From contig CP064988.1 in NCBI GenBank assembly GCA_016699855.1, forward strand, positions 1,454,501-1,518,500: a DNA stretch of 64,000 nt. Direction: 5' to 3'. The notes below the pieces were generated by a model. It was not told where the DNA came from and did no database searches. It saw only the letters and a program-made list of their open reading frames with translations. This stretch comes from Rhodospirillales bacterium. GTDB taxonomy: Bacteria; Pseudomonadota; Alphaproteobacteria; Reyranellales; Reyranellaceae. Each line of letters opens with the position of its first letter. Positions within the stretch are counted from its first letter, which is position 1. Shown here in pieces: positions 44,214 through 55,554 of the stretch. A program made the translations under genes and the position numbers.

Positions 44214-44262
44214 GGGTCGCTGGCTGGGCACTGGATAGAGCCGCGGAACGTGTGCATCTCGC

Positions 44263-45139
44263 TCAACCTCCCGACAGGAGAATCACGCCGGCGACCAGTA
44301 CCCCGCAGCCCGCGAACCGCCACGGCCCGACTTTCTCGCGCAGGATCACCATGCCCATGATCGCGCCGACCATCATCGACATTTCGCGCATGGGGGCGAC
44401 CAGGCTGAGCGGTGCGCCCGACGTCAGTGCCGCCAGTACGAGAATGTAGGACAGAGGAGAGAGCAGTCCCACGCCGACCGCAATCCACCAGTAGCCGCGC
44501 ATGGCATCGATGGCGCGACGGGGGTTGGCGATCACGAGCGGCGCCAGAAGGAAGAACCGCAGCAGATTCGAGAACCAGTCCAGCACGACCGGCGCGATTC
44601 CAAGTGCTTTGACGGCGTAGGCGTCAAAGCACCGTGTAGGATGCGATCAGGCCGCCCGTTGCGGTGCCCCAACGCACGCCCGATTGCCCGCCCGGACGCC
44701 GGAAGGCGGATAGATCGCCCTGGGTGGCGATAAGGCCGATCCCGACAACAACAAGGAGCAACCCTGCTAGCCCTTGCTCGGACGGCCGTTCTCCAAGGAT
44801 CAGGAATGCGCCGAGCGTCGAGAGCATGGGGCCGGTGCCTCGGGCAACTGGATAGACTACCGACAGGTCAGCAACCTGATAACCGCGTTGCAGGCAGAGG
44901 CTATAGGCCAGATGAATGAGGCCGCTGAGCAGCAGGAAGACGATGCCGATCCATGACCAGTCAATGCCGTCGCCTTGTATGAGCAGGTAGAACACCCACG
45001 GCGCATAGGCGATGCAGGCGATCAGATTGTAGGCAAAAACGAAGATCGGGCCGACCGATGCGGCCCGTTTGGCGAGCAGATTCCAACTTGCGTGAATGAG
45101 GGATGCAAGGACAACAAGCAGCAGCGAGGCGAACGCCAT
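44263..45139 (-). pseudogene. EamA/DMT-family transporter, split by a one-base insertion
   Basis: A 291-codon gene read in two frames. The first, from ATG 45139 (ribosome site ggaggtctcg), gives MAFASLLLVVLASLIHASWN and five EamA helices to IASYTVL. The second begins DAYAVKALGIAPVVLDWFSN and carries the other helices to 44263. An extra T (AAA at 44626-44628 on the plus strand) causes the stop; length 877 is 1 modulo 3. EamA proteins export small metabolites. Cargo inserted between the tra and trb genes, on the opposite strand. Confidence 0.85.
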
Positions 45140-45436
45140 CGAGACCTCCTAACGCGCCAACCGGCGCTGGTTGATCTCGACTTCTCCGCCTCTGGGATTT
45201 TGCCCCTCGGGTGCAGCCGTGGAACTCCCACGGTTTCTGCAACGCTCGGTCCAGCGACGGATGTACCGTCCGGAACCCTAGTTGCCACTCGGTCGATGCG
45301 GCGACTTTAGTTCATACTCGCGCCTGCAAGCAAGCAGGTGAGGCATCAGTTCAGATGTCGTAACAGCACGACGGACGATCTTGTTGATGCCGCGTTGTAG
45401 ACCTGCGGCAAGGTGTACCGGCATTTGAGGTTAACT

Positions 45437-45883
45437 ATGCCTGCCCCATCTGCGCTTCGCATCCTGGTCATGACAGTCGCGTTCGTACCGGCCCTGCTCA
45501 GCTGCAGGCCAGCAGAGGTGACTCCGGTTGCGGTTTCTCCGCTTGCCACACCGAATGTCGTCATGGCCGCCGATCCGCAGCCGCCATTCACGTACTGGGC
45601 GCCTGAAAAATCGATAATCCGAAATCATCCGCGTCAGCCCGGTATCTGGATCGCGGAGTCCCCGGATGGCTCGCGCAAATATTATTACGGCGACCAGTGC
45701 CGTGCGTCGGAATTCCAACGCTTCGTGGGTCAGAGCGTCGACGCGCTTCCGGAAAAGCCAGCCGATGCGACGTGGCGCCTGACTTGTTCGACATGCATGG
45801 TAACGTCCGACCTGGGTTGGAAGCGGATGAATGTTTCGTACGATCAGCAAACGAGAATGATCAACGACATCTCGTGCGGTTAG
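45437..45883 (+). CDS. I78-family peptidase inhibitor-like lipoprotein
   Basis: A 148-residue protein with a lipoprotein signal (ILVMTVAFVPALLSC, lipobox LLSC). The C-terminal domain DQCRASEFQRFVGQSVDALP through MINDISCG fits the I78 family of elastase-type inhibitors (cysteine, GQ motif, CG ending). It has lower GC than its neighbours and a start (ATG 45437) without strong ribosome site. It lies with the EamA gene in the cargo patch. Role unknown: protection from peptidases at the surface is typical of the family. Confidence 0.78.
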   Translation: MPAPSALRILVMTVAFVPALLSCRPAEVTPVAVSPLATPNVVMAADPQPPFTYWAPEKSIIRNHPRQPGIWIAESPDGSRKYYYGDQCRASEFQRFVGQSVDALPEKPADATWRLTCSTCMVTSDLGWKRMNVSYDQQTRMINDISCG

Positions 45884-46051
45884 CGCCAATACAATCGTCC
45901 TAGTATTCTGGCGTTCCCGCCGTTTCCCTGTCTTTGTACGCTACAGTACGACGACCACATTTCGGTTGTTGTAATGCCCTGAATTCTGCCTCTTCTACTC
46001 ATCCCCGATCCAGGGCCGCTTTTCGCGGGCCCGCACGAGAACGGGGACGAC

Positions 46052-47035
46052 GTGGCGGCAACTCACCAGAAATCGGAGGCAATCCTTCGCGGCGCACGCA
46101 TGCTGCGCACGGCCCTTGGGCCGGCGATCGCCCAATTTCTGGAAGATCCCGCGATCGTCGAGGTGATGCTCAACCCCGATGGGCGGCTCTGGGTCGACCG
46201 CCTGTCCGAGGGACTCTCCGACACGGGCGAACGGCTGTCGCCGGCCGACGGCGAACGCATCGTTCGCCTCGTCGCGCACCATGTCGGCGCCGAAGTTCAT
46301 CCGGCCAGCCCCCGCGTCTCTGCCGAGTTGCCGGAAACGGGCGAGCGGTTCGAGGGGCTGCTTCCGCCGGTCGTCGCAGCTCCGGCCTTCGCGATCCGAA
46401 AGCCCGCCGTCGCCGTGTTCACGCTCGACGACTATGTATGGACCGGCGTGATGACCGCCAACCAGGCGGAGACGCTGCGGGTCGCCGTCGTCGAGCGCCG
46501 CAATATCCTAGTCGCCGGCGGCACCTCGACTGGAAAGACCACGCTCACCAACGCACTGCTCGCCGAGGTTTCAAAAACCTCCGATCGTGTGGTGCTGATC
46601 GAGGACACGCGCGAGCTCCAATGCGCCGCCCCGAACCTCGTCGCGATGCGGACGAAGGACGGCGTCGTCACGCTGTCCGATCTCGTCCGATCCTCGCTGC
46701 GCCTGCGCCCTGATCGCATCCCGATCGGCGAGGTGCGCGGCGCTGAAGCGCTCGATCTGCTCAAGGCCTGGGGCACCGGCCACCCCGGCGGCATCGGCAC
46801 CATCCATGCGGGCACCGCCATCGGCGCGCTCCGCCGCCTCGAGCAGCTCATCCAGGAAGCTGTCGTCACGGTTCCCCGCGCCCTGATCGCCGAGACGATC
46901 GATCTGGTCGCCGTGCTCTCAGGCCGCGGCGCCTCGCGCCGGCTCGCCGAACTCGCTCGCGTCGAAGGGCTCGGCCCCGACGGCGACTACCGCGTCCTGC
47001 CCGCCAGCCAGCACCTCACAGGAGATCCGTCATGA
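46052..47035 (+). CDS. trbB: TrbB secretion ATPase (VirB11-like)
   Basis: A 327-residue hexameric ATPase from GTG 46052 behind acggggacgac. Walker A AGGTSTGKTT near residues 155-164, VVLIEDTRELQ (Asp box), LRLRPDRIPIGEVRG with Walker B glutamate, and GTIHAG. It powers pilus assembly and substrate transfer. Overlaps trbC by four bases. First gene of the trb operon; a promoter should lie in 45884-46051. Confidence 0.95.
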   Translation: MAATHQKSEAILRGARMLRTALGPAIAQFLEDPAIVEVMLNPDGRLWVDRLSEGLSDTGERLSPADGERIVRLVAHHVGAEVHPASPRVSAELPETGERFEGLLPPVVAAPAFAIRKPAVAVFTLDDYVWTGVMTANQAETLRVAVVERRNILVAGGTSTGKTTLTNALLAEVSKTSDRVVLIEDTRELQCAAPNLVAMRTKDGVVTLSDLVRSSLRLRPDRIPIGEVRGAEALDLLKAWGTGHPGGIGTIHAGTAIGALRRLEQLIQEAVVTVPRALIAETIDLVAVLSGRGASRRLAELARVEGLGPDGDYRVLPASQHLTGDPS

Positions 47036-47364
47036 TCCAGCATGCCATGCGTATTCGCCGTCATATCGCGACGGCCGCCTCCGTCACCTTCCTCACCCTG
47101 GCGCTCGCTCCCGCCGCCCACGCGTCGGGTTCATCGATGCCGTGGGAAGCGCCGCTGCAATCGATCCTTCAATCCATCGAGGGACCCGTCGCCAAGATCG
47201 TTGCGGTGATCATCATCATCGTGACTGGCCTCACGCTCGCCTTCGGCGACACCTCGGGCGGCTTCAGGCGCCTGATCCAGATTGTCTTCGGCCTGTCGAT
47301 CGCCTTCGCCGCTTCCAGCTTCTTCCTGTCCTTCTTCTCGTTCGGCGGCGGAGCGCTAGTCTGA
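47032..47364 (+). CDS. trbC: TrbC pilin (VirB2-like)
   Basis: A 110-residue prepilin: a long signal peptide ending at AAHASG, then two membrane helices (KIVAVIIIIVTGLTLAFGD and LIQIVFGLSIAFAASSFFLS). Processed by a peptidase and TraF into the cyclic pilin. It overlaps trbD by one base (TGATG). Confidence 0.93.
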   Translation: MIQHAMRIRRHIATAASVTFLTLALAPAAHASGSSMPWEAPLQSILQSIEGPVAKIVAVIIIIVTGLTLAFGDTSGGFRRLIQIVFGLSIAFAASSFFLSFFSFGGGALV

Positions 47365-47645
47365 TGACGACGTCGGCCGAGACGGCGAGCGAAGTGCCGG
47401 GCTTTTCGGTCCCCGTCCATCGCGCGCTGACCGAGCACATCCTGCTCGGCGGTGCGCCTCGCTCGATCGCCATCCTAAATGGGACGCTGGCGGCGGCGCT
47501 CGGGCTGGGCCTTCGCCTCTGGCTCGTTGGAATTGGCCTCTGGGCGATCGGTCACTTCGCCGCCGTCTGGGCCGCCAAACGCGATCCGCAGTTCGTCGAC
47601 GTCGTGCGCAGGCATCTGCGCATCCCCGGCCATCTGTCGGTTTGA
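47364..47645 (+). CDS. trbD: TrbD (VirB3-like)
   Basis: A 93-residue inner-membrane protein starting at ATG 47364, with FSVPVHRALTEHILLGGAPR and one double-helix hydrophobic stretch (IAILNGTLAAALGLGLRLWL). VirB3/TrbD proteins assist pilus assembly with the VirB4-type ATPase encoded next. A longer in-frame version runs into trbC and is rejected. Confidence 0.92.
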   Translation: MTTSAETASEVPGFSVPVHRALTEHILLGGAPRSIAILNGTLAAALGLGLRLWLVGIGLWAIGHFAAVWAAKRDPQFVDVVRRHLRIPGHLSV

Positions 47646-47661
47646 GGGGTGTGCCGCCGTG

Positions 47662-50097
47662 ATGAACCTTGCCGAATATCGCAACCGCAACGCCCGGCTC
47701 GCCGACTTCCTTCCCTGGGTCGCGCTGGTGGGCGAAGGCGTTGTCCTCAACAAGGACGGGAGCCTGCAACGCACCGCCCGATTTCGCGGCCCCGATCTCG
47801 ACAGCGCCGTGCCGGCCGAGCTGATCGCCGTCGCCGGGCGGCTCAACAATGCCTTCCGCCGCCTCGGCTCCGGCTGGGCGATCTTCGTCGAGGCGCAGCG
47901 GCACGGCGCCGCCACCTATCCCGCCAGCATGTTCGCCGACAGCGCCTCCGCGCTGGTCGACGCCGAACGCAAGGCGGATTTCGAGGAAGCCGGCGCGCAT
48001 TTCGAGTCGAGCTACTTCCTGACCTTCCTCTATCTGCCCCCAGCCGAAGATGCCGCCCGCGCCGAGACCTGGCTCTATGAGGGCCGCGACCACACCGGCG
48101 TCGACGCCCACGAAGTCCTGCGCGGCTTTGTCGATCGCACCGATCGCATCCTCCAGCTGATCGACGCCTTCATGCCGGAATGCGCCTGGCTCGATGACGC
48201 CGAGACGCTGACCTTCCTGCATTCGACGGTCTCGACGAAACGCCACCGCGTTCGCGTGCCCGAGACGCCGATCTATCTCGATGCACTGCTGGCCGATCAG
48301 CCGCTCACCGGCGGGCTCGAGCCGCGCCTTGGCGACACGCATCTCCGCATCCTTTCGATCGTTGGATTTCCGACCGCGACCACGCCCGGGATCCTCGACG
48401 AGTTGAATCGGCTCGCCTTTCCCTATCGCTGGTCGACCAGGGCCGTTCTCCTCGACAAGACCGACGCCACCAGGCTGCTGACCAAGATCCGGCGGCAATG
48501 GTTCGCCAAGCGCAAGTCGATCGCGGCCATCCTGAAGGAGGTCATGACCAACGAGGCTTCGGCGCTGCTTGACACCGACGCCGCGAACAAGGCGGCCGAC
48601 GCAGACATGGCGTTGCAGGAGCTCGGCGCCGACTATGCTGGCCAAGCCTATGTCACCGCGACGATCACCGTCTGGGACGAGGATCCGCGCATCGCCGCAG
48701 AGAAGCTGCGCCTCGTCGAGAAGGTCATCCAGGGCCGCGACTTCACCGCCATGCCCGAGACCATCAACGCCGTCGACGCCTGGCTCGGCAGCCTGCCCGG
48801 CCACGCCTATGCCAATGTCCGGCAGCCGCCCATCAACACGCTCAATCTCGCCCACATGATCCCGCTGTCGGCGGTATGGGCGGGACCGGAACGGGACGAG
48901 CACTTCGCAGCACCCCCACTGCTGTTCGGCAAGACCGAAGGCTCGACCCCGTTCCGGCTTTCCATCCACGTCGGCGACGTCGGTCACACGCTGATCGTCG
49001 GACCGACCGGCGCCGGCAAGTCCGTGCTGCTGGCGCTTATGGCGCTGCAGTTTCGGCGCTACGAGCGGTCTCAGGTCTTCGCCTTCGATTTCGGTGGGTC
49101 GATCCGGGCTGTGGCGCTCGCCATGCGCGGCGATTGGCACGACCTCGGCGGCGGACTCACCGAAGGCGCCGATGACAGCGTGTCGCTTCAGCCGCTTGCC
49201 CGGATCGACGATGTCGCGGAACGCGCCTGGGCGGCTGACTGGCTCACCGCCATGCTGGGACACGAGAGTGTGGCGATCACGCCCGAGGTGAAGGAGCATC
49301 TCTGGTCGGCGCTTTCGTCGCTCGCCTCCGCACCGATCGGCGAGCGCACACTGACGGGACTGTCGGTCCTGCTGCAGTCCAACGATCTCAAGCAGGCGCT
49401 TCGGCCCTACTGCGTTGGCGGTCCCTACGGGCGCCTGCTCGACGCCGAAGCCGAACATTTGGGCGAAGCCTCAGTGCAGGCATTCGAGACCGAGGGTCTC
49501 ATCGGAACGGGCGCCGCCGCCGCGGTCCTGGCCTATCTCTTCCATCGCATCGAGGACCGCCTCGACGGGCGGCCGACGCTGCTGATCGTCGATGAAGGCT
49601 GGCTCGCCCTTGATGACGAGGGCTTCGCGGGTCAGCTTCGCGAATGGCTGAAGACGCTACGCAAGAAGAACGCCAGCGTCATCTTCGCCACCCAGTCGCT
49701 CTCTGACATCGATGGCTCGGCGATCGCGCCCGCCATTATCGAGAGCTGCCAGACCCGTATCCTGCTGCCGAACGAACGCGCGATCGAGCCGCAGATCACC
49801 GCGATCTATCGCCGCTTCGGGTTGAACGACCGCCAGATCGAGATTCTCGCCCGGGCGATTCCCAAGCGCGACTATTACTGCCAGTCGCGCAGCGGCAATC
49901 GCTTGTTTGAGCTCGGCCTGTCGGATGTGGCGCTCGCCCTCTGCGCAACGTCCTCAAAGACCGATCAGGCTGCGATCGCGCAGACGATCGCAGCGCACGG
50001 GCGCGAGGACTTCCTGGCGGCCCGGCTGCGCCAGCGCGGCCTCGGCTGGGCCGCCGATCTCATCCCCAACCTCAACAACATGGAGACGTCCTCATGA
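47662..50097 (+). CDS. trbE: TrbE ATPase (VirB4-like)
   Basis: An 811-residue ATPase starting at ATG 47662 (or GTG 47659): MNLAEYRNRNARLADFLPWV. Walker A IVGPTGAGKSV near residues 447-457, Walker B LLIVDEGWLALDD near 640, then FATQSLSDI. It is the largest motor of the MPF_T channel. Overlaps trbJ by four bases. The frame is clean across its length, unlike the cargo genes. Confidence 0.95.
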   Translation: MNLAEYRNRNARLADFLPWVALVGEGVVLNKDGSLQRTARFRGPDLDSAVPAELIAVAGRLNNAFRRLGSGWAIFVEAQRHGAATYPASMFADSASALVDAERKADFEEAGAHFESSYFLTFLYLPPAEDAARAETWLYEGRDHTGVDAHEVLRGFVDRTDRILQLIDAFMPECAWLDDAETLTFLHSTVSTKRHRVRVPETPIYLDALLADQPLTGGLEPRLGDTHLRILSIVGFPTATTPGILDELNRLAFPYRWSTRAVLLDKTDATRLLTKIRRQWFAKRKSIAAILKEVMTNEASALLDTDAANKAADADMALQELGADYAGQAYVTATITVWDEDPRIAAEKLRLVEKVIQGRDFTAMPETINAVDAWLGSLPGHAYANVRQPPINTLNLAHMIPLSAVWAGPERDEHFAAPPLLFGKTEGSTPFRLSIHVGDVGHTLIVGPTGAGKSVLLALMALQFRRYERSQVFAFDFGGSIRAVALAMRGDWHDLGGGLTEGADDSVSLQPLARIDDVAERAWAADWLTAMLGHESVAITPEVKEHLWSALSSLASAPIGERTLTGLSVLLQSNDLKQALRPYCVGGPYGRLLDAEAEHLGEASVQAFETEGLIGTGAAAAVLAYLFHRIEDRLDGRPTLLIVDEGWLALDDEGFAGQLREWLKTLRKKNASVIFATQSLSDIDGSAIAPAIIESCQTRILLPNERAIEPQITAIYRRFGLNDRQIEILARAIPKRDYYCQSRSGNRLFELGLSDVALALCATSSKTDQAAIAQTIAAHGREDFLAARLRQRGLGWAADLIPNLNNMETSS

Positions 50098-50861
50098 ACC
50101 CGCGCCGTTCGCGCGGCGTGCGCCTTGCCGCCGCGCTGCTCACCGCTTCCACCGCATTGTCACCAATCTTCTGGGCGCCACCAGCGGCGGCGCAGTTGAT
50201 CGTGAAGGATCCCACGAACTACGTGCAGAACGTGCTTCAGGCGGCCAGATCGCTGGAGCAGATCAACAACCAGATCAGTTCGCTTCAGAACGAGGCGACA
50301 ATGCTCATCAACCAAGCTCGTAATCTCGCGAGCCTGCCGTACTCCTCGATCCAACAACTCCAGCAGTCCGTGCAACGCACCCAGCAGCTGCTGCAGCAGG
50401 CGCAGCGCATCGCCTACGATGTCCAAAACATCGATCAGGCGTTCCAGACCACCTACGGCAGCGCCTCGATTTCCGCATCCGATCAGGCGCTCGTGGCGCA
50501 GGCGCGAGAGCGCTGGCAGAACACCGTCGGCGGGCTGCAGGACGCCATGCGCGTGCAGGCCGGTGTCGTCGGCAACATCGACACCAACCGGTCTGAGATG
50601 TCCTCTTTGATCGGCCGCAGCCAGGGAGCGACGGGCGCGCTGCAGGCGACGCAGGCCGGCAACCAGCTCCTTGCGCTTCAGGCGCAACAACTCGCCGATC
50701 TCACCGCTGTCGTCGCCGCCAACGGTCGCGCACAGGCGCTCTCGGAGGCGGAGCGCGCAGCGGCCGCCGAGCAGGGCCGTGAGCAGCGCCGCCGCTTCCT
50801 CACGCCGGGTTCCGGCTACCAGGCGGGCAACGCCCGTATGTTCCCCAACAGCGGCAACTGA
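50094..50861 (+). CDS. trbJ: TrbJ (VirB5-like)
   Basis: A 255-residue exported protein with a signal peptide ending near APPAAAQ and a long glutamine-rich coiled coil (LASLPYSSIQQLQQSVQRTQ and repeated Q clusters). VirB5/TrbJ proteins sit at the pilus tip and mediate cell contact. Its start overlaps trbE. Confidence 0.92.
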   Translation: MNPRRSRGVRLAAALLTASTALSPIFWAPPAAAQLIVKDPTNYVQNVLQAARSLEQINNQISSLQNEATMLINQARNLASLPYSSIQQLQQSVQRTQQLLQQAQRIAYDVQNIDQAFQTTYGSASISASDQALVAQARERWQNTVGGLQDAMRVQAGVVGNIDTNRSEMSSLIGRSQGATGALQATQAGNQLLALQAQQLADLTAVVAANGRAQALSEAERAAAAEQGREQRRRFLTPGSGYQAGNARMFPNSGN

Positions 50862-50871
50862 GGGCGTGGCA

Positions 50872-51234
50872 ATGGACGGCAAGATGCTCGCCCGACTTGG
50901 CGCGGTGGTGTTCGTCGCGGTGGCCGTCACCGCGACGGCGATCGAGTTAAGTCGGGATGAGGAGCCGGCGGAGAGCTGGGCTTCGTCACGATCGAACACG
51001 GCCCCGTCCGACCCCTTGCGCGACGAGTTGTTCCGCTGCCAGGCTCTCGGCGAAGCCGGGCCCCGCGACGCGGCCTGCCTGCGCGCCTGGTCGGAAAACC
51101 GCCACCGCTTCCTCGCGCCGGGCGCTCGACCGGCAGAGCGGCTGCCGGAAGCGGCGCCGGCTCCCCATCCGCCAGCGGACCCGGCCATGCCGACCCCTCC
51201 GGCGCCGGTGTCGCCGCCGGTCGAGACTCGGTAA
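50872..51234 (+). CDS. TrbK-alt, putative entry exclusion protein
   Basis: A 120-residue protein with one N-terminal membrane anchor (LARLGAVVFVAVAVTATAIE), then RCQALGEAGPRDAACLRAWS, the two-cysteine core of TrbK-alt proteins, and a proline-rich tail. It is named for position between trbJ and trbL. It probably blocks uptake of a second copy. GTG 50866 would add two residues. Confidence 0.82.
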   Translation: MDGKMLARLGAVVFVAVAVTATAIELSRDEEPAESWASSRSNTAPSDPLRDELFRCQALGEAGPRDAACLRAWSENRHRFLAPGARPAERLPEAAPAPHPPADPAMPTPPAPVSPPVETR

Positions 51235-51238
51235 CGTC

Positions 51239-52600
51239 ATGGGCAATACCGGCGTCATCGACCACTTCCTCGAAGTCTTCACCCGCTACATCGATTCCGG
51301 CTTTGGCCTGCTGAGCGGCGAAGTCGCGTTCATCGCCACGACCCTGATCGTGATCGATGTGACGCTCGCGGCGTTGTTCTGGTCCTGGGGCGCGGACGAC
51401 GACATCCTGGCGCGCCTGGTGAAGAAGACCCTCTTCGTCGGCGTGTTCGCCTACATCATCGGCAACTGGAACAACCTCGCGCGCATCGTCTTCGAGAGCT
51501 TCGCCGGCCTGGGCCTCAAGGCCAGCGGCACGGGCTTCACGACAGCCGATCTGCTGCGGCCCGGCAAGGTGGCGCAGACCGGCCTCGACGCCGGACGGCC
51601 GCTCCTGGAGTCGATCTCTGGCCTGATGGGCTACTGGTCGTTCTTCGAGAACTTCATCCAGATCGCCTGCATGTTCCTGGCCTGGGCGCTGGTGTTGCTC
51701 GCCTTCTTCATCCTCGCCATCCAGCTCTTCGTCACCCTGATCGAATTCAAGCTCACCACGCTCGCCGGCTTCGTCCTCATTCCGTTCGGCCTGTTCGGCA
51801 AGTCCGCGTTCATGGCAGAACGGGTGCTCGGCAACGTCATCTCCTCAGGCATCAAGGTGTTGGTGCTGGCCGTTATCATCGGCATCGGCTCGACGCTGTT
51901 CTCCGAATTCACCGCTGGCTTTGGCGGCGCGACCCCATCCATCGACGAAGCCATGGCCATCGTGCTCGCCGCGCTGTCGCTCCTCGGCCTCGGCATCTTC
52001 GGTCCGGGCATCGCCAGCGGCATCGTCTCTGGCGGCCCGCAGCTCAGCGCCGGCGCGGCGGTGGGTACAGGCCTCGCCGCCGGCGGCATGATCGCCGCCG
52101 GAGCCGGCGCGGTCGGCGCGGTTGCCTCCGGTGGCGCGGCGCTTGCCGGAGGCGCGGCAGCCGCGGCCCGGGGCGGCGCGGCGATGGCGGGCGGCGCATC
52201 CACGGCCTATAGCCTCGGCGCAGCCGGCCAGTCAGGCGCTAGTGGCGTCGCGTCAGGTCTCGGCGGTGTTGCTCGGGCCGGAGGCAGCGGCGCTGTCTCA
52301 CCGCTCCGCCGCGCCGCCTCACGCGCCGCCGAGAGCATGCGCTCCAGCTTCAACGCCGGCGGCAAGGCTGCGTTCGAAGCCACTGGCGGCTCCTCGACGA
52401 TGGGATCGGTCGGTGGCGACGCAGCGGGCGACGGCAGCGGCTCGGCCGCACCGGCAACCGGCAGACCGCCCGCATGGGCGCAGCGCATGCGCCGCTCCCA
52501 ACGCATGACCCACGCCGTCCAGGCGACAGCCCACGCCGTGCGCTCCGGTGATGCCCATGGCGGCGGCTCTTCCGTCAATCTCTCCGAAAGCGACCGCTGA
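51239..52600 (+). CDS. trbL: TrbL (VirB6-like)
   Basis: A 453-residue polytopic protein from ATG 51239. Six or more membrane segments occupy residues 20-270, followed by a Gly/Ala/Ser-rich tail (AAAARGGAAMAGGASTAYSL) as in all TrbL proteins. It forms the inner-membrane part of the channel. Overlaps trbF by one base (TGATG). Confidence 0.94.
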   Translation: MGNTGVIDHFLEVFTRYIDSGFGLLSGEVAFIATTLIVIDVTLAALFWSWGADDDILARLVKKTLFVGVFAYIIGNWNNLARIVFESFAGLGLKASGTGFTTADLLRPGKVAQTGLDAGRPLLESISGLMGYWSFFENFIQIACMFLAWALVLLAFFILAIQLFVTLIEFKLTTLAGFVLIPFGLFGKSAFMAERVLGNVISSGIKVLVLAVIIGIGSTLFSEFTAGFGGATPSIDEAMAIVLAALSLLGLGIFGPGIASGIVSGGPQLSAGAAVGTGLAAGGMIAAGAGAVGAVASGGAALAGGAAAAARGGAAMAGGASTAYSLGAAGQSGASGVASGLGGVARAGGSGAVSPLRRAASRAAESMRSSFNAGGKAAFEATGGSSTMGSVGGDAAGDGSGSAAPATGRPPAWAQRMRRSQRMTHAVQATAHAVRSGDAHGGGSSVNLSESDR

Positions 52601-53279
52601 TGTTCAAACGACCCTCCACCCACTATGGCAAAGCCCCCGAACCTGAGACCCCCTATCAGCGCGCCGCCCAGGTCTGGGACGAACGGATTGGCTCGTCACG
52701 GGTCCAGGCGAAGAACTGGCGGCTGATGGCCTTCGGTTCGCTGATCCTCTCCGCCGGCTTCGCCGCCGCGCTGGTCTGGCAATCGGCGCGCGGCACGATC
52801 GTGCCCTGGGTGGTGCAGGTCGACCGGCTCGGCCAGGCGCAGGCAGTGGCGCCGGCTGTTGCCGACTATCGCCCGACCGACCCCCAAATCGCCTTCCACC
52901 TGGCACGATTCATCGAGCAGGTCCGCTCGATCCCGGCCGACGCCATCATCGTGCGGCAGAACTGGCTGCGCGCCTACGACTTCACGACTGATCGCGGCGC
53001 GGCAGCGCTCAACGATTATGCGCGGGCCAACGACCCGTTCACCAAGGTCGGCCGCCAGCAGATCGCCGTCGAGGTCTCCAGCGTTATCCGCGCGTCCCCC
53101 GACAGCTTCCGCGTGGCCTGGGTCGAGCGCCGCTACGAGAACGGCCAGCTCGCCACGACCGAACGCTGGACCGCGATCCTGACGATCGTCGTGCAGGTCC
53201 CGCGGAACGCCGATCGGCTCAGAGCGAACCCGCTCGGCATCTACGTCAACGCCATCAACTGGTCACGGGAGCTTGGGCA

Positions 53280-53283
<4 letters not shown>
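52600..53283 (+). CDS. trbF: TrbF (VirB8-like)
   Basis: A 227-residue protein with an N-terminal cytoplasmic tail (HYGKAPEPETPYQRAAQVWD), one membrane helix (LMAFGSLILSAGFAAALVW) and a VirB8-type periplasmic domain. It nucleates the core complex. Overlaps trbG by four bases. Confidence 0.94.
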
Positions 53284-54325
<1,042 letters not shown>

Positions 54326-54329
<4 letters not shown>

Positions 54330-55552
54330 GCGAGACGGATCCCCGGAAAGAGGAAGGTCCGGACGAGGAGGCACGGCCGTTGATCAGCGCGCCCGTCGGT
54401 CCCGCGCCGATGCGGCTGCGCGCCGAACCGCCGCGCGTCACCCGACTGTCGCGAAAGGTGCTGGCCGGTCTCGGCCTGGTCGCGAGCGTCGGGATTGGCG
54501 GGGCGCTAATCTATGCCCTTCAGACCCGCGACGGCGGTCGGCCGAACGAGGAACTCTACTCGACCGATAACCGCTCGACGGCCGATGGCATCGCGGGCCT
54601 GCCACGCGACTATAGCGGCGTACCTCAGCTAGGCCCGCCGCTTCCGGGCGACCTCGGACGCCCAATTCTCGGAGCCCAGAACCGCGGCCAGCCCGTACCG
54701 ACGCCCGGCGTAGCCCCGCCCAACCCCGGCCTCAGTCCGGAAGAGCAACGGCGCATTCAGGAGCTTGAATCCGCACGCACGGCGCGCTTGTTCGCCGGCA
54801 CCGAGACCCGCACTGCCAATCCGGCGCCCACGCCGCCGGCCGCTGCTGCGGTCCCGCCCATCCCGGATCTCACCGGTCTCGGTCTGGCGCCGCCGCCGGC
54901 GACGCCTACGGCCCAGGATCGCCAGAACGCCTTTCTCAACGCAGCCGCTGACCGCCGCACCGTTGCGCCCGATCGCGTCTCCGCTCCGGCTTCGCCCAAC
55001 ATCCTGCAGGCTGGCGCCATCATCCCGGCCGCGCTGATTACCGGTATCCGCTCCGATCTTCCTGGCCAGATCACCGCACAGGTCACCGAAAACATCTACG
55101 ACAGCCCGACGGGTCGCATCCTCCTCGTGCCCCAAGGCACGCGCGTCATTGGCCAGTACGATAACAACGTCCAGTTCGGACAAAACCGCGTGCTGCTCGC
55201 CTGGAACCGGCTGATCTTCCCGAGCGGACGGTCGATCGTACTGGAGCGTCAGCCCGGCGCCGACGCCGAGGGCTATGCCGGCCTCCAGGACGGCGTCGAT
55301 TATCACTGGTGGGAGCTCGCCAAGGCGGCGGGGCTCTCAACGCTGCTCAGCATCGGTTCGGAGCTGGCGGTCGATGATGAGGACCGGCTGCTCCGCGCCA
55401 TCCGCGACGGCGGTCAGGACACCTTCAATCAGGCGGGACAGGAGATCGTCCGCCGACAACTCAACATCCCCCCGACGCTGACAATCCGTCCGGGCTTCCC
55501 AGTCAGGGTCATCGTCACGCGCGACATGATCCTCGAACCCTACGGAGGCTGA
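54326..55552 (+). CDS. trbI: TrbI (VirB10-like)
   Basis: A 408-residue protein: cytoplasmic tail, membrane helix (LAGLGLVASVGIGGALIYAL), a proline-rich periplasmic linker (residues about 95-210) and the VirB10 C-terminal domain with LLVPQGTRVIGQYDNNVQFG. It bridges inner and outer membranes in the channel. Starts in the trbG stop. Confidence 0.95.
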
Positions 55553-55554
55553 AC

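Noticed and set aside
47356..49458. 700-codon minus-strand frame opposite trbE
   Set aside because: Antisense of trbD and trbE, which have clear motifs.
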